A DNA stretch of 64,000 nucleotides, taken from NCBI RefSeq assembly GCF_008369325.1, contig NZ_VOBI01000007.1, forward strand, positions 1 to 64,000, written 5' to 3'. The translations under genes were made by a program, and so were the position numbers. The DNA comes from Pseudomonas sp. ANT_H12B. GTDB taxonomy: Bacteria; Pseudomonadota; Gammaproteobacteria; Pseudomonadales; Pseudomonadaceae. Positions 18,650 to 27,644 of the stretch are shown in pieces. Every line of letters begins with the position of its first letter. Within the stretch, counting starts at the first letter, position 1. Under the pieces are notes generated by a model. The model saw nothing but the letters and a program-made list of their open reading frames with translations, did no database searches and was not told where the DNA came from.

Positions 18650-19495
18650 ATGAAGTTCGAAGGCACCCAGGCCTACGTCGCCACCGATGACCTGAAGCTG
18701 GCGGTCAACGCCGCCATCACCCTGGAGCGTCCGCTGCTGGTCAAGGGCGAGCCAGGCACCGGCAAAACCATGCTGGCCGAGCAGCTGGCCGAGTCACTCG
18801 GTGCCAAGCTGATCACCTGGCACATCAAGTCCACGACCAAGGCGCATCAGGGCCTGTACGAGTACGACGCGGTCAGCCGCTTGCGAGACTCGCAACTGGG
18901 CACGGAAAAGGTTCACGATGTTCGCAACTACCTGAAAAAGGGCAAGCTCTGGGAGGCTTTCGAGTCTGAAGAACGGGTGATTCTGCTGATCGACGAAATC
19001 GACAAGGCCGACATCGAGTTCCCCAACGACCTGCTGCAAGAACTCGACAAGATGGAGTTCTACGTTTACGAAATCGACGAGACCATCAAGGCCAAGAAGC
19101 GCCCGATCATCATCATTACCTCCAACAACGAGAAAGAGCTGCCGGACGCCTTCCTGCGCCGCTGCTTCTTCCATTACATCGCCTTCCCGGATCGCGTCAC
19201 GATGCAGAAAATCGTCGACGTGCACTACCCGAACATCAAGAAAGACCTGGTCAGCGAAGCACTGGACGTGTTCTTCGACGTACGCAAGGTGCCGGGCCTG
19301 AAGAAAAAGCCATCGACCTCCGAACTGGTGGACTGGCTGAAACTGCTGATGGCCGACAACATTGGCGAAGCGGTGCTGCGCGAACGCGATCCGACCAAGG
19401 CCATTCCGCCACTGGCCGGTGCCTTGGTGAAGAACGAACAGGACGTGCAATTGCTTGAGCGTCTGGCGTTCATGAGCCGTCGCGGCACTCGCTAA
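18650..19495 (+). CDS. MoxR-family AAA+ ATPase
   Basis: A 281-residue AAA+ protein with Walker A GEPGTGKT (residues 33-40), Walker B VILLIDEIDKAD and sensor-1 IIIITSNNEKELP. Arg-finger candidates are in LRRCFF. Its partner, a VWA protein, follows 25 bp downstream, the typical MoxR/VWA arrangement in which the ATPase acts as a chaperone that assembles or activates a metal-containing or multi-protein complex. The client is not evident from the neighbourhood. The start (MKFEGTQAY) has AGGATTAGCAG upstream. Confidence 0.9.
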   Translation: MKFEGTQAYVATDDLKLAVNAAITLERPLLVKGEPGTGKTMLAEQLAESLGAKLITWHIKSTTKAHQGLYEYDAVSRLRDSQLGTEKVHDVRNYLKKGKLWEAFESEERVILLIDEIDKADIEFPNDLLQELDKMEFYVYEIDETIKAKKRPIIIITSNNEKELPDAFLRRCFFHYIAFPDRVTMQKIVDVHYPNIKKDLVSEALDVFFDVRKVPGLKKKPSTSELVDWLKLLMADNIGEAVLRERDPTKAIPPLAGALVKNEQDVQLLERLAFMSRRGTR

Positions 19496-19520
19496 GCACC
19501 GATAACCAGGGGCAAACGCC

Positions 19521-20699
19521 ATGCTGCTCAACCTGTTCAATGAAATGCGCGCAGCCAAGGTGCCAGTCTCGGTGCGCGAACTGCTGGACCTGATCAACGC
19601 GCTGAAACAGCGTGTGACCTTTGCCGACATGGACGAGTTTTATTACCTGTCCCGGGCGATTCTGGTGAAGGACGAAAAGCATTTCGACAAATTCGACCGG
19701 GCCTTCGGTGCCTATTTCAATGGCCTGGAAAAACTCGACGACCACCTTCAGGCGCTGATCCCGGAAGACTGGCTGCGCAAGGAGTTCGAACGTTCCCTGA
19801 GCGATGAAGAACGGGCGCAGATCCAGTCCCTCGGCGGCCTCGACAAGCTGATCGAAGAGTTCAAGAAACGCCTGGAAGAACAGAAAGAACGTCATGCCGG
19901 CGGTAACAAGTGGATCGGCACTGGCGGCACCAGCCCGTTTGGCTCCGGGGGCTTCAACCCGGAAGGCATTCGCGTCGGCGATGCCGGCAAGCGTCAGGGC
20001 AAAGCGGTCAAGGTCTGGGATCAACGCGAGTACAAGAACCTCGACGATTCGGTGGAGCTGGGCACGCGCAACATCAAGGTCGCCTTGCGGCGGTTGCGTA
20101 AGTTCGCCCGTCAGGGTGCGGCGGAAGAGCTGGACATCGATGGCACCATCGACCACACCGCCCGTGATGCCGGCCTGTTGAACATCCAGATGCGACCGGA
20201 GCGGCGCAACACCGTGAAGCTGTTGCTGCTGTTCGACATCGGCGGTTCGATGGACGCCCACGTGAAGATCTGCGAGGAGCTGTTCTCGGCCTGCAAGACC
20301 GAGTTCAAGCATCTGGAGTACTTCTACTTCCACAATTTCATTTATGAATCGGTGTGGAAGAACAACATGCGCCGCACTTCCGAACGCACCTCTACCCAGG
20401 ACCTGCTGCACAAGTACGGCGCCGACTACAAAGTGATCTTCATCGGCGACGCCGCCATGGCGCCTTACGAAATCACCCAGGCCGGCGGCAGCGTCGAGCA
20501 CTGGAACGAAGAAGCCGGTTACGTGTGGATGCAGCGCTTCATGGAGAAGTACAAGAAGGTCATCTGGATTAACCCGTACCCGAAAGATACGTGGGGCTAT
20601 ACGTCCTCGACCAATATCGTTCGGGACTTGATTAACGACCAGATGTATCCGCTGACGTTGCGGGGGCTTGAGGAAGGGATGCGGTTTCTTTCCAAATAG
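19521..20699 (+). CDS. VWA (CoxE-like) protein, partner of the MoxR ATPase
   Basis: A 392-residue protein. The N-terminal half is helical and charged. A Gly-rich linker (TGGTSPFGSGGFNPEG) follows near residue 135. The C-terminal von Willebrand-type domain opens at LLLLFDIGGSMDAHVKI, a MIDAS-like DxGxS motif in which the usual D-x-S-x-S reads D-I-G-G-S, followed by conserved YFYFHNFIYE and VIFIGDAAM. It forms an operon with the upstream ATPase. The client is unknown. It ends at a perfect hairpin shared with the convergent pxp operon. Confidence 0.86.
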   Translation: MLLNLFNEMRAAKVPVSVRELLDLINALKQRVTFADMDEFYYLSRAILVKDEKHFDKFDRAFGAYFNGLEKLDDHLQALIPEDWLRKEFERSLSDEERAQIQSLGGLDKLIEEFKKRLEEQKERHAGGNKWIGTGGTSPFGSGGFNPEGIRVGDAGKRQGKAVKVWDQREYKNLDDSVELGTRNIKVALRRLRKFARQGAAEELDIDGTIDHTARDAGLLNIQMRPERRNTVKLLLLFDIGGSMDAHVKICEELFSACKTEFKHLEYFYFHNFIYESVWKNNMRRTSERTSTQDLLHKYGADYKVIFIGDAAMAPYEITQAGGSVEHWNEEAGYVWMQRFMEKYKKVIWINPYPKDTWGYTSSTNIVRDLINDQMYPLTLRGLEEGMRFLSK

Positions 20700-20720
20700 A
20701 GCGCTGATCACTCCCACGCC

Positions 20721-20757
20721 ACTGATCGTTCCCACGCTCTGCGTGGGAACGATCAGT
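20721..20757. terminator. Perfect 17-bp hairpin between convergent operons
   Basis: ACTGATCGTTCCCACGC and its exact complement enclose TCT. The hairpin overlaps the pxpC stop codon and follows the VWA gene, so it can terminate both. The same GATCGTTCCCACGC palindrome recurs at 31881-31993 and 35724-35754, so it is a dispersed repeat family. Confidence 0.8.
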
Positions 20758-21679
20758 GTGACGCAAACTGCCGTAAATATTTGACCTGCTCCCGATGCGC
20801 GACATCCTGCACCACCGGCCGCAACCGCACCTGCGCCCCCGGCAGACACTGCGCCAGCCTTGCCAGCGCCAACGGCGTCAAGGCGCCCAATCGCGGATAG
20901 CCGCCAATGGTCTGCCGATCATTGAGCAACACAATCGGCTGCCCGTCCGGCGGCACCTGAACCGCACCCAGCGGGATGCCTTCGGAAATCATCGCCTTAC
21001 CCTGATACTCCAACGCCGTTCCCAGCAAGCGGATGCCCATCCGGTCGGCACGACTGTCGAGGGTCCAGACGCTATTGAACGCGTCAAACGAACTCTGTCC
21101 ACTGAACTCGCCGATCTGGGCACCGAGAACCAAATCCAGCGACGGGTTGAGGTTGAACTCCGGTACCCGCTCGCAGGGCAACTCACGCAGCAGTAGCAGC
21201 GAACTCCCCGAGTAGCTCAACGACGCACCTTTGGCCAACGGCCGGCCCATGCCATCCAGCCCGCCTAGTTCTTCACGAACCACTGTCGCACTGCTGCCCA
21301 ACACCTTGGGCGCATCAAATCCGCCCGGCGCCGCCAGATAGGCCCGAGCGCCAAGCAGCGGCTGAGTGAATTGCAATCGTTGACCTTTGTGCAGCCTGAA
21401 ACTGCGCCACGGTGCCAACGCCTCACCATCCAGCTGCGCGCCCAGATCCGCCCCGGCCAGCGCCAGCACGCAATCTTCGTCCGCCACCACGGTGAACCCG
21501 CCGAGTGTAATTTCGATCACCGACGCATCCAGCTCATTGCCCAGCAGCCAGTTGGCCCACGACATCGATCGCCAGTCCGCCGCTCCGCCCTGAGTCACGC
21601 CCAGATGCCGCACGCCGAAACGGCCGCCGTCTTGCAACAGGCACAACGGCGTACTTGCTTCAATAGATAGACGGCTCAT
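20753..21679 (-). CDS. pxpC: 5-oxoprolinase subunit C (KipA-like)
   Basis: A 308-residue member of the biotin-dependent-carboxyltransferase-like (AHS2) family. With PxpA and PxpB it hydrolyses 5-oxoproline (pyroglutamate) to glutamate using ATP. Visible features are LQDGGRFGVRHLGVTQGGAADW at the N-terminus (cyclophilin-like fold) and VQVPPDGQPIVLLNDRQTIG. It overlaps pxpB by four bases (ATGA) and is the last gene of the operon. Confidence 0.93.
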   Translation of the reverse strand: MSRLSIEASTPLCLLQDGGRFGVRHLGVTQGGAADWRSMSWANWLLGNELDASVIEITLGGFTVVADEDCVLALAGADLGAQLDGEALAPWRSFRLHKGQRLQFTQPLLGARAYLAAPGGFDAPKVLGSSATVVREELGGLDGMGRPLAKGASLSYSGSSLLLLRELPCERVPEFNLNPSLDLVLGAQIGEFSGQSSFDAFNSVWTLDSRADRMGIRLLGTALEYQGKAMISEGIPLGAVQVPPDGQPIVLLNDRQTIGGYPRLGALTPLALARLAQCLPGAQVRLRPVVQDVAHREQVKYLRQFASH

Positions 21680-22380
21680 ACCTGCGCCTCCAACGGCGTG
21701 TCGTCACCGCCCAGATTGATGAACTCGGCATGGCTGATCGCTTCAAAGCGCACCGTGTCGCCGGGTTGCATCAGGCTGTAGCCGTCGCGTTCGCGGTCGA
21801 ACAATTTGGCCGGGGTGCGACCGATCAGATTCCAGCCACCCGGGGACACCACCGGGTAAGCGGCTGTCTGCCGTTCGGCGATACCGACGCTGCCAGCAGC
21901 GACCTTTTTGCGTGGAGTATTCAGACGCGGCGCCGCCAGTGCTTCTTCCACCAACCCCATGAAGGCGAAACCCGGCGCGAAACCCAGGGCGAACACCTGA
22001 TATTCGCGCTCGCTGTGGCGGCGGATCACTTCATCTACTGTCAATCCGCTGCGCCGGGACAGCAGGCTCAACTCCGGGCCGACGCTCAAGTCATACCAGA
22101 CCGGCAGCACATGACATTTGCCGCGGGTGCAGGCGTTGGGCGACAGATCAATCAGAGCCTCGGCGATCAGCTCCCGAGCCTGAGCCGGACTCAACGCGGT
22201 CAGATCGTAATGCACCATCAACGTCGTGTAGGACGGCACCAGATCGATCAAATGCCCGGCGAACGCAGCACGCAGACTTTCACTGGCTGCGAGCATCCAT
22301 GGCATGTTGGCCTCGCTGATCTCATCAAACAGACGGACCATCAAGCAATCCAGCGCCACCACTTCTACCCGCAGATTCAT
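21676..22380 (-). CDS. pxpB: 5-oxoprolinase subunit B (KipI-like)
   Basis: A 234-residue AHS1/KipI-family protein, the second subunit of the prokaryotic 5-oxoprolinase. Conserved stretches are [30 protein letters not shown] and [13 protein letters not shown]. It overlaps both neighbours by four bases, which couples translation of the three subunits. Confidence 0.94.
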   Translation of the reverse strand: MNLRVEVVALDCLMVRLFDEISEANMPWMLAASESLRAAFAGHLIDLVPSYTTLMVHYDLTALSPAQARELIAEALIDLSPNACTRGKCHVLPVWYDLSVGPELSLLSRRSGLTVDEVIRRHSEREYQVFALGFAPGFAFMGLVEEALAAPRLNTPRKKVAAGSVGIAERQTAAYPVVSPGGWNLIGRTPAKLFDRERDGYSLMQPGDTVRFEAISHAEFINLGGDDTPLEAQV

Positions 22381-23129
22381 GGCGCGCTCTGCCGATCAAG
22401 TGCTTCGCGAATACGCCGCACGGCGGCTACCGAACTGGCATTGTCGCCGTGTACGCAGAGGGTATTGGCCTGCAAGTGCAAGGCACTGCCATCGCTGGCC
22501 GTAAGGTTGCCGCCGCGGGCAATGGTCAGCGCCTGCTCGATGATGGTCTCGGGATCATGATGCACCGCGCCCGGCAATTGCCGCGAAACCAGCATGCCCG
22601 CGCTGTCGTAAGCGCGATCGGCGAAGGCTTCGAACCACAGAGTCACTCCGTATTCGTCGCCCAATTGCTGGGCTGCGCTGTTGTCACGAGTGGCCATCAG
22701 CATCAGCGGCAATTGGCGATCATAGGACACCACAGCCTGAAGCACCGCACGCAACTGCGCCGGGTTGGCCATCATGTCGTTGTACATCGCGCCGTGCGGT
22801 TTGACGTAACTCACCCGCCCGCCCTGAGCCCGGCAAATGCCGTCGAGAGCGCCGATCTGGTAATGCACGATGTCCTGAAGTTCCTGGGCGGTGTAGGCCA
22901 TGGAACGGCGGCCGAAGCCGACCAGATCCTGATACGCCGGATGTGCGCCGATCTGCACGCCGTTGCTCAAGGCCAGGCTGACCGTCTTGCGCATGATGCT
23001 CGGGTCGCCGGCGTGGAAGCCGCAGGCGATGTTGGCGCAATCGATGAAGGGCATGACTTCAGCATCCAGCCCCATGGTCCAGTTGCCGAAACTCTCGCCG
23101 ATGTCGCAGTTCAATAGCAGACGGCTCAC
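22377..23129 (-). CDS. pxpA: 5-oxoprolinase subunit A (LamB/YcsF)
   Basis: A 250-residue LamB/YcsF-family protein with the signature [11 protein letters not shown] at the N-terminus, [12 protein letters not shown] and [11 protein letters not shown] start it at the GTG at 23129 because AGGAG lies eight bases upstream; the GTG at 23138 overlaps that site. It belongs to the MFS-pxpA-pxpB-pxpC operon and begins 63 bp after the transporter stop. Confidence 0.95.
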   Translation of the reverse strand: MSRLLLNCDIGESFGNWTMGLDAEVMPFIDCANIACGFHAGDPSIMRKTVSLALSNGVQIGAHPAYQDLVGFGRRSMAYTAQELQDIVHYQIGALDGICRAQGGRVSYVKPHGAMYNDMMANPAQLRAVLQAVVSYDRQLPLMLMATRDNSAAQQLGDEYGVTLWFEAFADRAYDSAGMLVSRQLPGAVHHDPETIIEQALTIARGGNLTASDGSALHLQANTLCVHGDNASSVAAVRRIREALDRQSAP

Positions 23130-23192
23130 GATGAACACTCCTGTAGGCTTTTTTCTTTTTAACCGCTGGGCATACGCCCTGCAGATTATCAG

Positions 23193-24479
23193 TTACTCGG
23201 CTTCGAGTTGCTTGCCACGGGTTTCCGGCAGGCTCAGGGCCGCAAGGATCACCACACCGTAGGACACCGCCGCAAAAGCACCGATTCCCACGCTCAATGG
23301 CACCTTCTGGCTCATCAAGCCGATCAACAGCGGGAACAACGCCGCCAGCGCCCGGCCGATGTTGTAGCAAAAGCCCTGACCCGAACCGCGAATCCGCGTT
23401 GGAAACAGCTCGGTCAAAAAAGCGCCCATGCCACTGAAAATCCCCGAAGCGAAGAAGCCCAGAGGAAAGCCCAGCCAGAGCATCACGCCATTGCTGACCG
23501 GCAATTGGGTGTAGAGCAGAACAATGGTGAACGAGCCGACCGCGAACAGAATGAAGTTCTTTTTACGCCCGAGGATGTCAGTCAAATACGCACTGATGAC
23601 GTAACCAACGTAGGAACCGACGATCACCATCGCCAGATAACCGCCCGTACCGAGTACGCTCAAACCGCGTTCGTTCTTCAGAAAGGTCGGCAACCAGGAC
23701 GTGATCGCGTAGTAACCGCCCAGGGCACCGGTGGTCAGTACCGACGCGCGAATCGTGGTGAACAGGATGCCGGGAGCGAAGATCTCGTAGAACTTTGCCG
23801 GGTTGCCGGGTTCTTGCTTGGCCTTGGCTTCGCGATAGATTTCCGGGTCCTTGACCAGTCGACGGACGAAGATCACGAAAACCGCCGGCACAATGCCGAG
23901 GATGAACAGTGCGCGCCAGGCGTCTTCCGGTGGCAATACCGAGAACAGCAGCGCATACAGAATCGCCGTCAGCCCCCAACCCAGTGCCCAGCCGGATTGC
24001 ACCATGCCGACAGCCTTACCGCGGTCCTTGGCGCGAATCACTTCGCCCATCAACACTGCACCAGCGGTCCATTCGCCGCCGAAACCGAAGCCCATCAGCG
24101 TGCGGCTGATCAGCAGTTGTTCGTAGTTTTGGGCGAAACCGCAGAGGAAGGTGAAGAAGGCGAACCACAGAACAGTCAATTGCAGAGTGCGTACGCGACC
24201 GATGCGGTCGGAGAGAATCCCCGCCACCCAACCGCCGATGGCCGAGGCGATCAAGGTGCTGGTGTGAATCAGCCCGGCCTCGCCGGTGGTGATGCCCCAC
24301 ATCGCAATCAGTGTCGGCACCACGAAACTGAGCATCTGGGTGTCCATGCCGTCCAGGCCATAACCGATCTTGCAGCTCCAGAAGGTGCGGCGTTCCTGCT
24401 GATTGATGTTGCGGTACCAGTCGAAAGGTCCCGGGCGAGCCGTGATTTTGGGGATGTCGAGCGTGTCGGGCGCACTCAT
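23193..24479 (-). CDS. MFS transporter of the pxp operon, probable oxoproline/acid uptake
   Basis: A 428-residue, 12-helix major facilitator. The MFS signature GILSDRIGRVRTL lies between helices 2 and 3, and YLTDILGRKKNF is its repeat in the second half. It resembles the acid/solute:H+ symporters of the AAHS/sialate group. As the first gene before pxpABC, it most likely brings in 5-oxoproline or a related acid; the substrate is inferred from the operon. It is transcribed divergently from a LysR gene that is likely its regulator. Confidence 0.86.
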   Translation of the reverse strand: MSAPDTLDIPKITARPGPFDWYRNINQQERRTFWSCKIGYGLDGMDTQMLSFVVPTLIAMWGITTGEAGLIHTSTLIASAIGGWVAGILSDRIGRVRTLQLTVLWFAFFTFLCGFAQNYEQLLISRTLMGFGFGGEWTAGAVLMGEVIRAKDRGKAVGMVQSGWALGWGLTAILYALLFSVLPPEDAWRALFILGIVPAVFVIFVRRLVKDPEIYREAKAKQEPGNPAKFYEIFAPGILFTTIRASVLTTGALGGYYAITSWLPTFLKNERGLSVLGTGGYLAMVIVGSYVGYVISAYLTDILGRKKNFILFAVGSFTIVLLYTQLPVSNGVMLWLGFPLGFFASGIFSGMGAFLTELFPTRIRGSGQGFCYNIGRALAALFPLLIGLMSQKVPLSVGIGAFAAVSYGVVILAALSLPETRGKQLEAE

Positions 24480-24640
24480 GGCAAATCTCCGCGCTAATTT
24501 TTATTGGTATTGTTCTGAGCCCCGACGACGCCTATCGTGGGAACCGGATGGCCTGATTTTTGGGCCGCGGGCCCTGCTACGTCCAACTAATAAAATCCCA
24601 CTCAAGACATAAGAAAACTTTTTATCTCAGAGCAGACCCC

Positions 24641-25555
24641 ATGAACCTGAAGTTTCTCGAGACCTTTGTCTGGGTCGCCCGACTCAAGAGTTTTCGCCTG
24701 ACGGCAGACAAGCTCTTCACCACCCAGGCGTCGATTTCCAGCCGCATTGCCGTGCTCGAAGGCGAGCTCGGGGTGAAGCTGTTCCTGCGCGATTCACGTG
24801 GCGTGAGCCTGACGCCCGAAGGCTTGAAAGTGCTCGAATACGCCGAGCAAATGATGGACACCATGCAGGCCCTCAAGCAGTCGATCGAAACCCGTTCGAG
24901 CAAAGTCGGACGGGTTCGCATCGGCGTGATGGACACGGTCATCCATACCTGGTTGAGCCCGTTGGTGGCGCAAATGATGGATCACTATCCACTGGTGGAA
25001 ATCGAGCTGGTGGCCGATACCGCGCTCAACCTCTGCGATCAGCTGCAAAAAGGCTTTCTCGATCTGATCCTGCAAACCGACCTGTTGCGTCAGGAAAGCG
25101 TGCGCAGCCTGGAGCTGGCCAGCCATCCCATGGGCTGGATTGTGGCCAGTAACTCGATCTACAACCGTGAGTACTCAAGCATTGCCGACCTGGCGCGCGA
25201 GCGGATCATTACGTACTCGAAAAACTCGCATCCACATCAGGACATCTTGAGTCTGATGCAAGCCAACGGCGTCATGGCGCCACGGCTCAATTGTGTGAAT
25301 TCGGTGTCGGCGATTACCCGCCTGCTGCGCGACGGTTTCGGCATTGGTGCGTTGCCGCCGGTGCTGGTCGCCGAGGAGCTGGCGCGGGGGGAATTGACCT
25401 TGCTGGCCATCGACCAACGACCACCGAATCTGCAGGTGGTGGTGTCGTGGCGGATCGGGGTGGAGTGGGTCGAGGAGATTGTTTCGTTATGCCAGCAGGT
25501 GCTGGACGGGTATGCGCGCAAGGTGGGTGAGAACTACATCGTCCTCGCGCGCTAG
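24641..25555 (+). CDS. LysR-type regulator, likely of the MFS-pxpABC operon
   Basis: A 304-residue LysR protein from the ATG at 24641 (MNLKFLETFVWVAR). The winged HTH contains SFRLTADKLFTTQASISSRI, followed by the linker helix and a periplasmic-binding-like effector domain. The 161-bp region between it and the MFS gene would hold its operator. Divergent position makes it the obvious regulator of oxoproline use. The codon choice matches its neighbours. Confidence 0.9.
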   Translation: MNLKFLETFVWVARLKSFRLTADKLFTTQASISSRIAVLEGELGVKLFLRDSRGVSLTPEGLKVLEYAEQMMDTMQALKQSIETRSSKVGRVRIGVMDTVIHTWLSPLVAQMMDHYPLVEIELVADTALNLCDQLQKGFLDLILQTDLLRQESVRSLELASHPMGWIVASNSIYNREYSSIADLARERIITYSKNSHPHQDILSLMQANGVMAPRLNCVNSVSAITRLLRDGFGIGALPPVLVAEELARGELTLLAIDQRPPNLQVVVSWRIGVEWVEEIVSLCQQVLDGYARKVGENYIVLAR

Positions 25556-25569
25556 CCCCCTCGCCACAG

Positions 25570-26112
25570 TTAAAGGCCGCGCACATCCCGATCTTCGATC
25601 GGCCGGCTCTGGCGCAGGCGTTTGCCGCCCAACACCACCCAGTCGATCAGACGGAACAGGCATTCAATGCCGAATGACAGCAGCAACGCGCCGCTCATGC
25701 CCCAGATCATCGCTTCCGGCGTCAGCAAGATCTGGTAGCTGTAGCCGTTCCAGGTTTCCTTGCGAATGTCCGGGTCAGCGGCCAATGCCACTTGCAGCAA
25801 GCGGATGTACCACGGGCCTTGCATGGCCTGGAATTGCTTGTCGAGGGCGATCTGGCGGGTGAGCAAGGTGCTCAGGCTGTCGGCATCGCTACGAAAGATC
25901 GGGTCTTCACTGGCGCGATAATGGGCGACCAACGCCTGCATGTCACCCTTGAAAAACTGATTGGCCGTGCCCTGAAATCCGCTCAACCCGGTCTGCGCCT
26001 CAATCAGATGCGCTTCGACCCGCTTGGCGTAATCGCTGATGAACCCCGGCACCTGGACACCGATCAACAAGCCCGCCGCGAATAACACCAGCCGTAGGTA
26101 ACTGAGCAACAT
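25570..26112 (-). CDS. DUF2937 membrane protein
   Basis: A 180-residue protein from the ATG at 26112 (MLLSYLRLVLF), with AAGGA seven bases upstream. A hydrophobic helix at residues 5-22 and another near 143-163 flank a soluble helical middle that starts FISDYAKRVEAHLIEAQ. This matches the DUF2937 family as I know it; function unknown. It lies head-to-tail with the yafJ gene upstream (10 bp gap) and may share its transcript. Confidence 0.75.
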   Translation of the reverse strand: MLLSYLRLVLFAAGLLIGVQVPGFISDYAKRVEAHLIEAQTGLSGFQGTANQFFKGDMQALVAHYRASEDPIFRSDADSLSTLLTRQIALDKQFQAMQGPWYIRLLQVALAADPDIRKETWNGYSYQILLTPEAMIWGMSGALLLSFGIECLFRLIDWVVLGGKRLRQSRPIEDRDVRGL

Positions 26113-26122
26113 GGGAGAGTCC

Positions 26123-26899
26123 TTATTCGGTCTTGCCCTGGCTGACGCATTCACCGCGTCGCCACAGGCTCCATTGGCCCGGTTCGTAGCGGGCCCAGGT
26201 TTCGTTTTCGGTCAGGGGTTCGGTGGCGATCACCGTAACCACATCGTTGGGCGTGGTTTCGGCCTGGAAGTCGACAATCACATCGACGTCCTTCAAGCGC
26301 GCCGGGCCGAATGGCGCACGACGGGTGATTTGCGCCAGTTTGGTCGAGCAATAGCAGAACAACCAGTCACCGTCGCTGAGCAGGCAGTTGAACACGCCTT
26401 TGCTGCGATATTCGGCGCAGGCGGCCACCAGGTCCGGCAGCAGTTCTTCGACCTCCACCGGTTCAGGGAACGCTGCGCGCACGCGGTTGAGCAAATCGCA
26501 GAACGCCGCTTCGCTGTCGGTATCGCCGACCGGGCGGTAAAAACTCTTGAGGGGTTGAAACTCCGCGAGCTGGCCGTTGTGGGCGAAACACCAGTTACGC
26601 CCCCACAATTCGCGCACGAACGGATGGGTGTTGGACAGGCAGACCTTGCCGACATTGGCCTGACGTATATGGCCAATCACCACTTCGCTCTTGATCGGGT
26701 AACGCTGCACCAGGTTAGCCACTTCCGACTCACAGCTCGCGGCCGGGTCCTGAAACAGCCGCAGGCCTCGGCCCTCGTAGAAGGCGATGCCCCAACCATC
26801 ACGGTGCGGCCCGGTGCGGCCGCCGCGCTGCATCAGCCCGGTGAAGCTGAACACGATATCGGTCGGGACATTGGCGCTCATGCCCAATAACTCACACAT
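26123..26899 (-). CDS. yafJ: Class II glutamine amidotransferase (YafJ-like)
   Basis: A 258-residue N-terminal-nucleophile amidotransferase. I choose the ATG at 26899 because Met-Cys-Glu exposes Cys2 as the catalytic nucleophile after Met removal ([14 protein letters not shown]). Conserved features are [28 protein letters not shown] and CFAHNGQL. No synthetase domain is fused, so it is the stand-alone YafJ type whose acceptor substrate is unknown. Confidence 0.9.
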   Translation of the reverse strand: MCELLGMSANVPTDIVFSFTGLMQRGGRTGPHRDGWGIAFYEGRGLRLFQDPAASCESEVANLVQRYPIKSEVVIGHIRQANVGKVCLSNTHPFVRELWGRNWCFAHNGQLAEFQPLKSFYRPVGDTDSEAAFCDLLNRVRAAFPEPVEVEELLPDLVAACAEYRSKGVFNCLLSDGDWLFCYCSTKLAQITRRAPFGPARLKDVDVIVDFQAETTPNDVVTVIATEPLTENETWARYEPGQWSLWRRGECVSQGKTE

Positions 26900-26929
26900 G
26901 CTCGGATTCTCGCTCAAAGGCAGGGGCAG

Positions 26930-27427
26930 TTACAGACGCGGTTCTACTCGCAGTCGCTGAGGGTTGCTCGGGACCGGCGGCCGACCGTACCGGTCATCAC
27001 CGGCACCACCGAAAGGTTGATCTTCTTCAGGTTCGTCGGCCCTGGCCGCCGCTTTGGCGGCTGCAGCCTGTTCCTTGCGAGTGTTGGAGGCGCGCTCGAT
27101 AGGGAAACGGATCGCCACGAAAACCAGGTAAATACCGAAGGCGATCATGCCGTACATGAACAGGTCGGAAACCGCCCGCCAGGCGTTGTTGCCGACCTTG
27201 AACAGCAAATCAAGGGCAGTAATGGCGATGGCCGGGGCGACCTTTTCCTTCACCGGGTCGATGATGGTCGGGCTGAAAAGCAAGACAACCACCAGCAACC
27301 GCAGCGGTTCACGCAGCCAACGCCACATCCAGCGGGTAATGCGCATCCACACCAACAGGCAGCCTAAAGCGGCAAAGGCGTAAAGGCCCCAAGCGATCAG
27401 ATAGTCGTTCTCGGTCATGGTGTCCAT
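26930..27427 (-). CDS. Hypothetical inner-membrane protein
   Basis: A 165-residue protein (162 if started at the ATG at 27418) with hydrophobic helices near residues 8-28, 40-55 and 90-110 and a charged Ala/Glu/Pro-rich tail ending in RLRVEPRL. I recognise no family. It lies upstream of yafJ with a 30-bp gap and may be co-transcribed. Confidence 0.68.
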   Translation of the reverse strand: MDTMTENDYLIAWGLYAFAALGCLLVWMRITRWMWRWLREPLRLLVVVLLFSPTIIDPVKEKVAPAIAITALDLLFKVGNNAWRAVSDLFMYGMIAFGIYLVFVAIRFPIERASNTRKEQAAAAKAAARADEPEEDQPFGGAGDDRYGRPPVPSNPQRLRVEPRL

Positions 27428-27510
27428 GGCAAGGCAGGCAAAGAGGCGCTTATAGTAACGACTTTTCGCACGTCAGGCTTGTCCCAATGCCAGTCGGTCA
27501 AGACACAGAA

Positions 27511-27604
27511 CCTGTGGGAGCGAGCTTGCTCGCGATGGCGGACTGCCAGACAGCATTGATGTTGAATGTTCTGACCTCATCGCGAGCAAGCTCGCTCCCA
27601 CAGG
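27511..27604. repeat. REP doublet (REPIN), GAGCTTGCTC type
   Basis: CCTGTGGGAGCGAGCTTGCT and its inverted copy flank 45 bp of unique sequence between the hypothetical membrane gene and ptrB. Each arm has its own small palindrome. This is the arrangement mobilised by RAYT transposases elsewhere in Pseudomonas genomes; no RAYT gene is in this window. Confidence 0.85.
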
Positions 27605-27644
27605 TTGTGAAGCCCCTATTCCGTACATTGTTCGAGAGCCATTC

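Noticed and set aside
19470..20849. 459-codon open frame antisense to the VWA gene
   Set aside because: It is the mirror of a high-GC coding frame; the plus-strand VWA protein explains the region, and the antisense product has no recognisable motif.
23208..24497. 429-codon open frame antisense to the MFS gene
   Set aside because: Shadow of the transporter coding frame, with no hydrophobic segments or motifs of its own.
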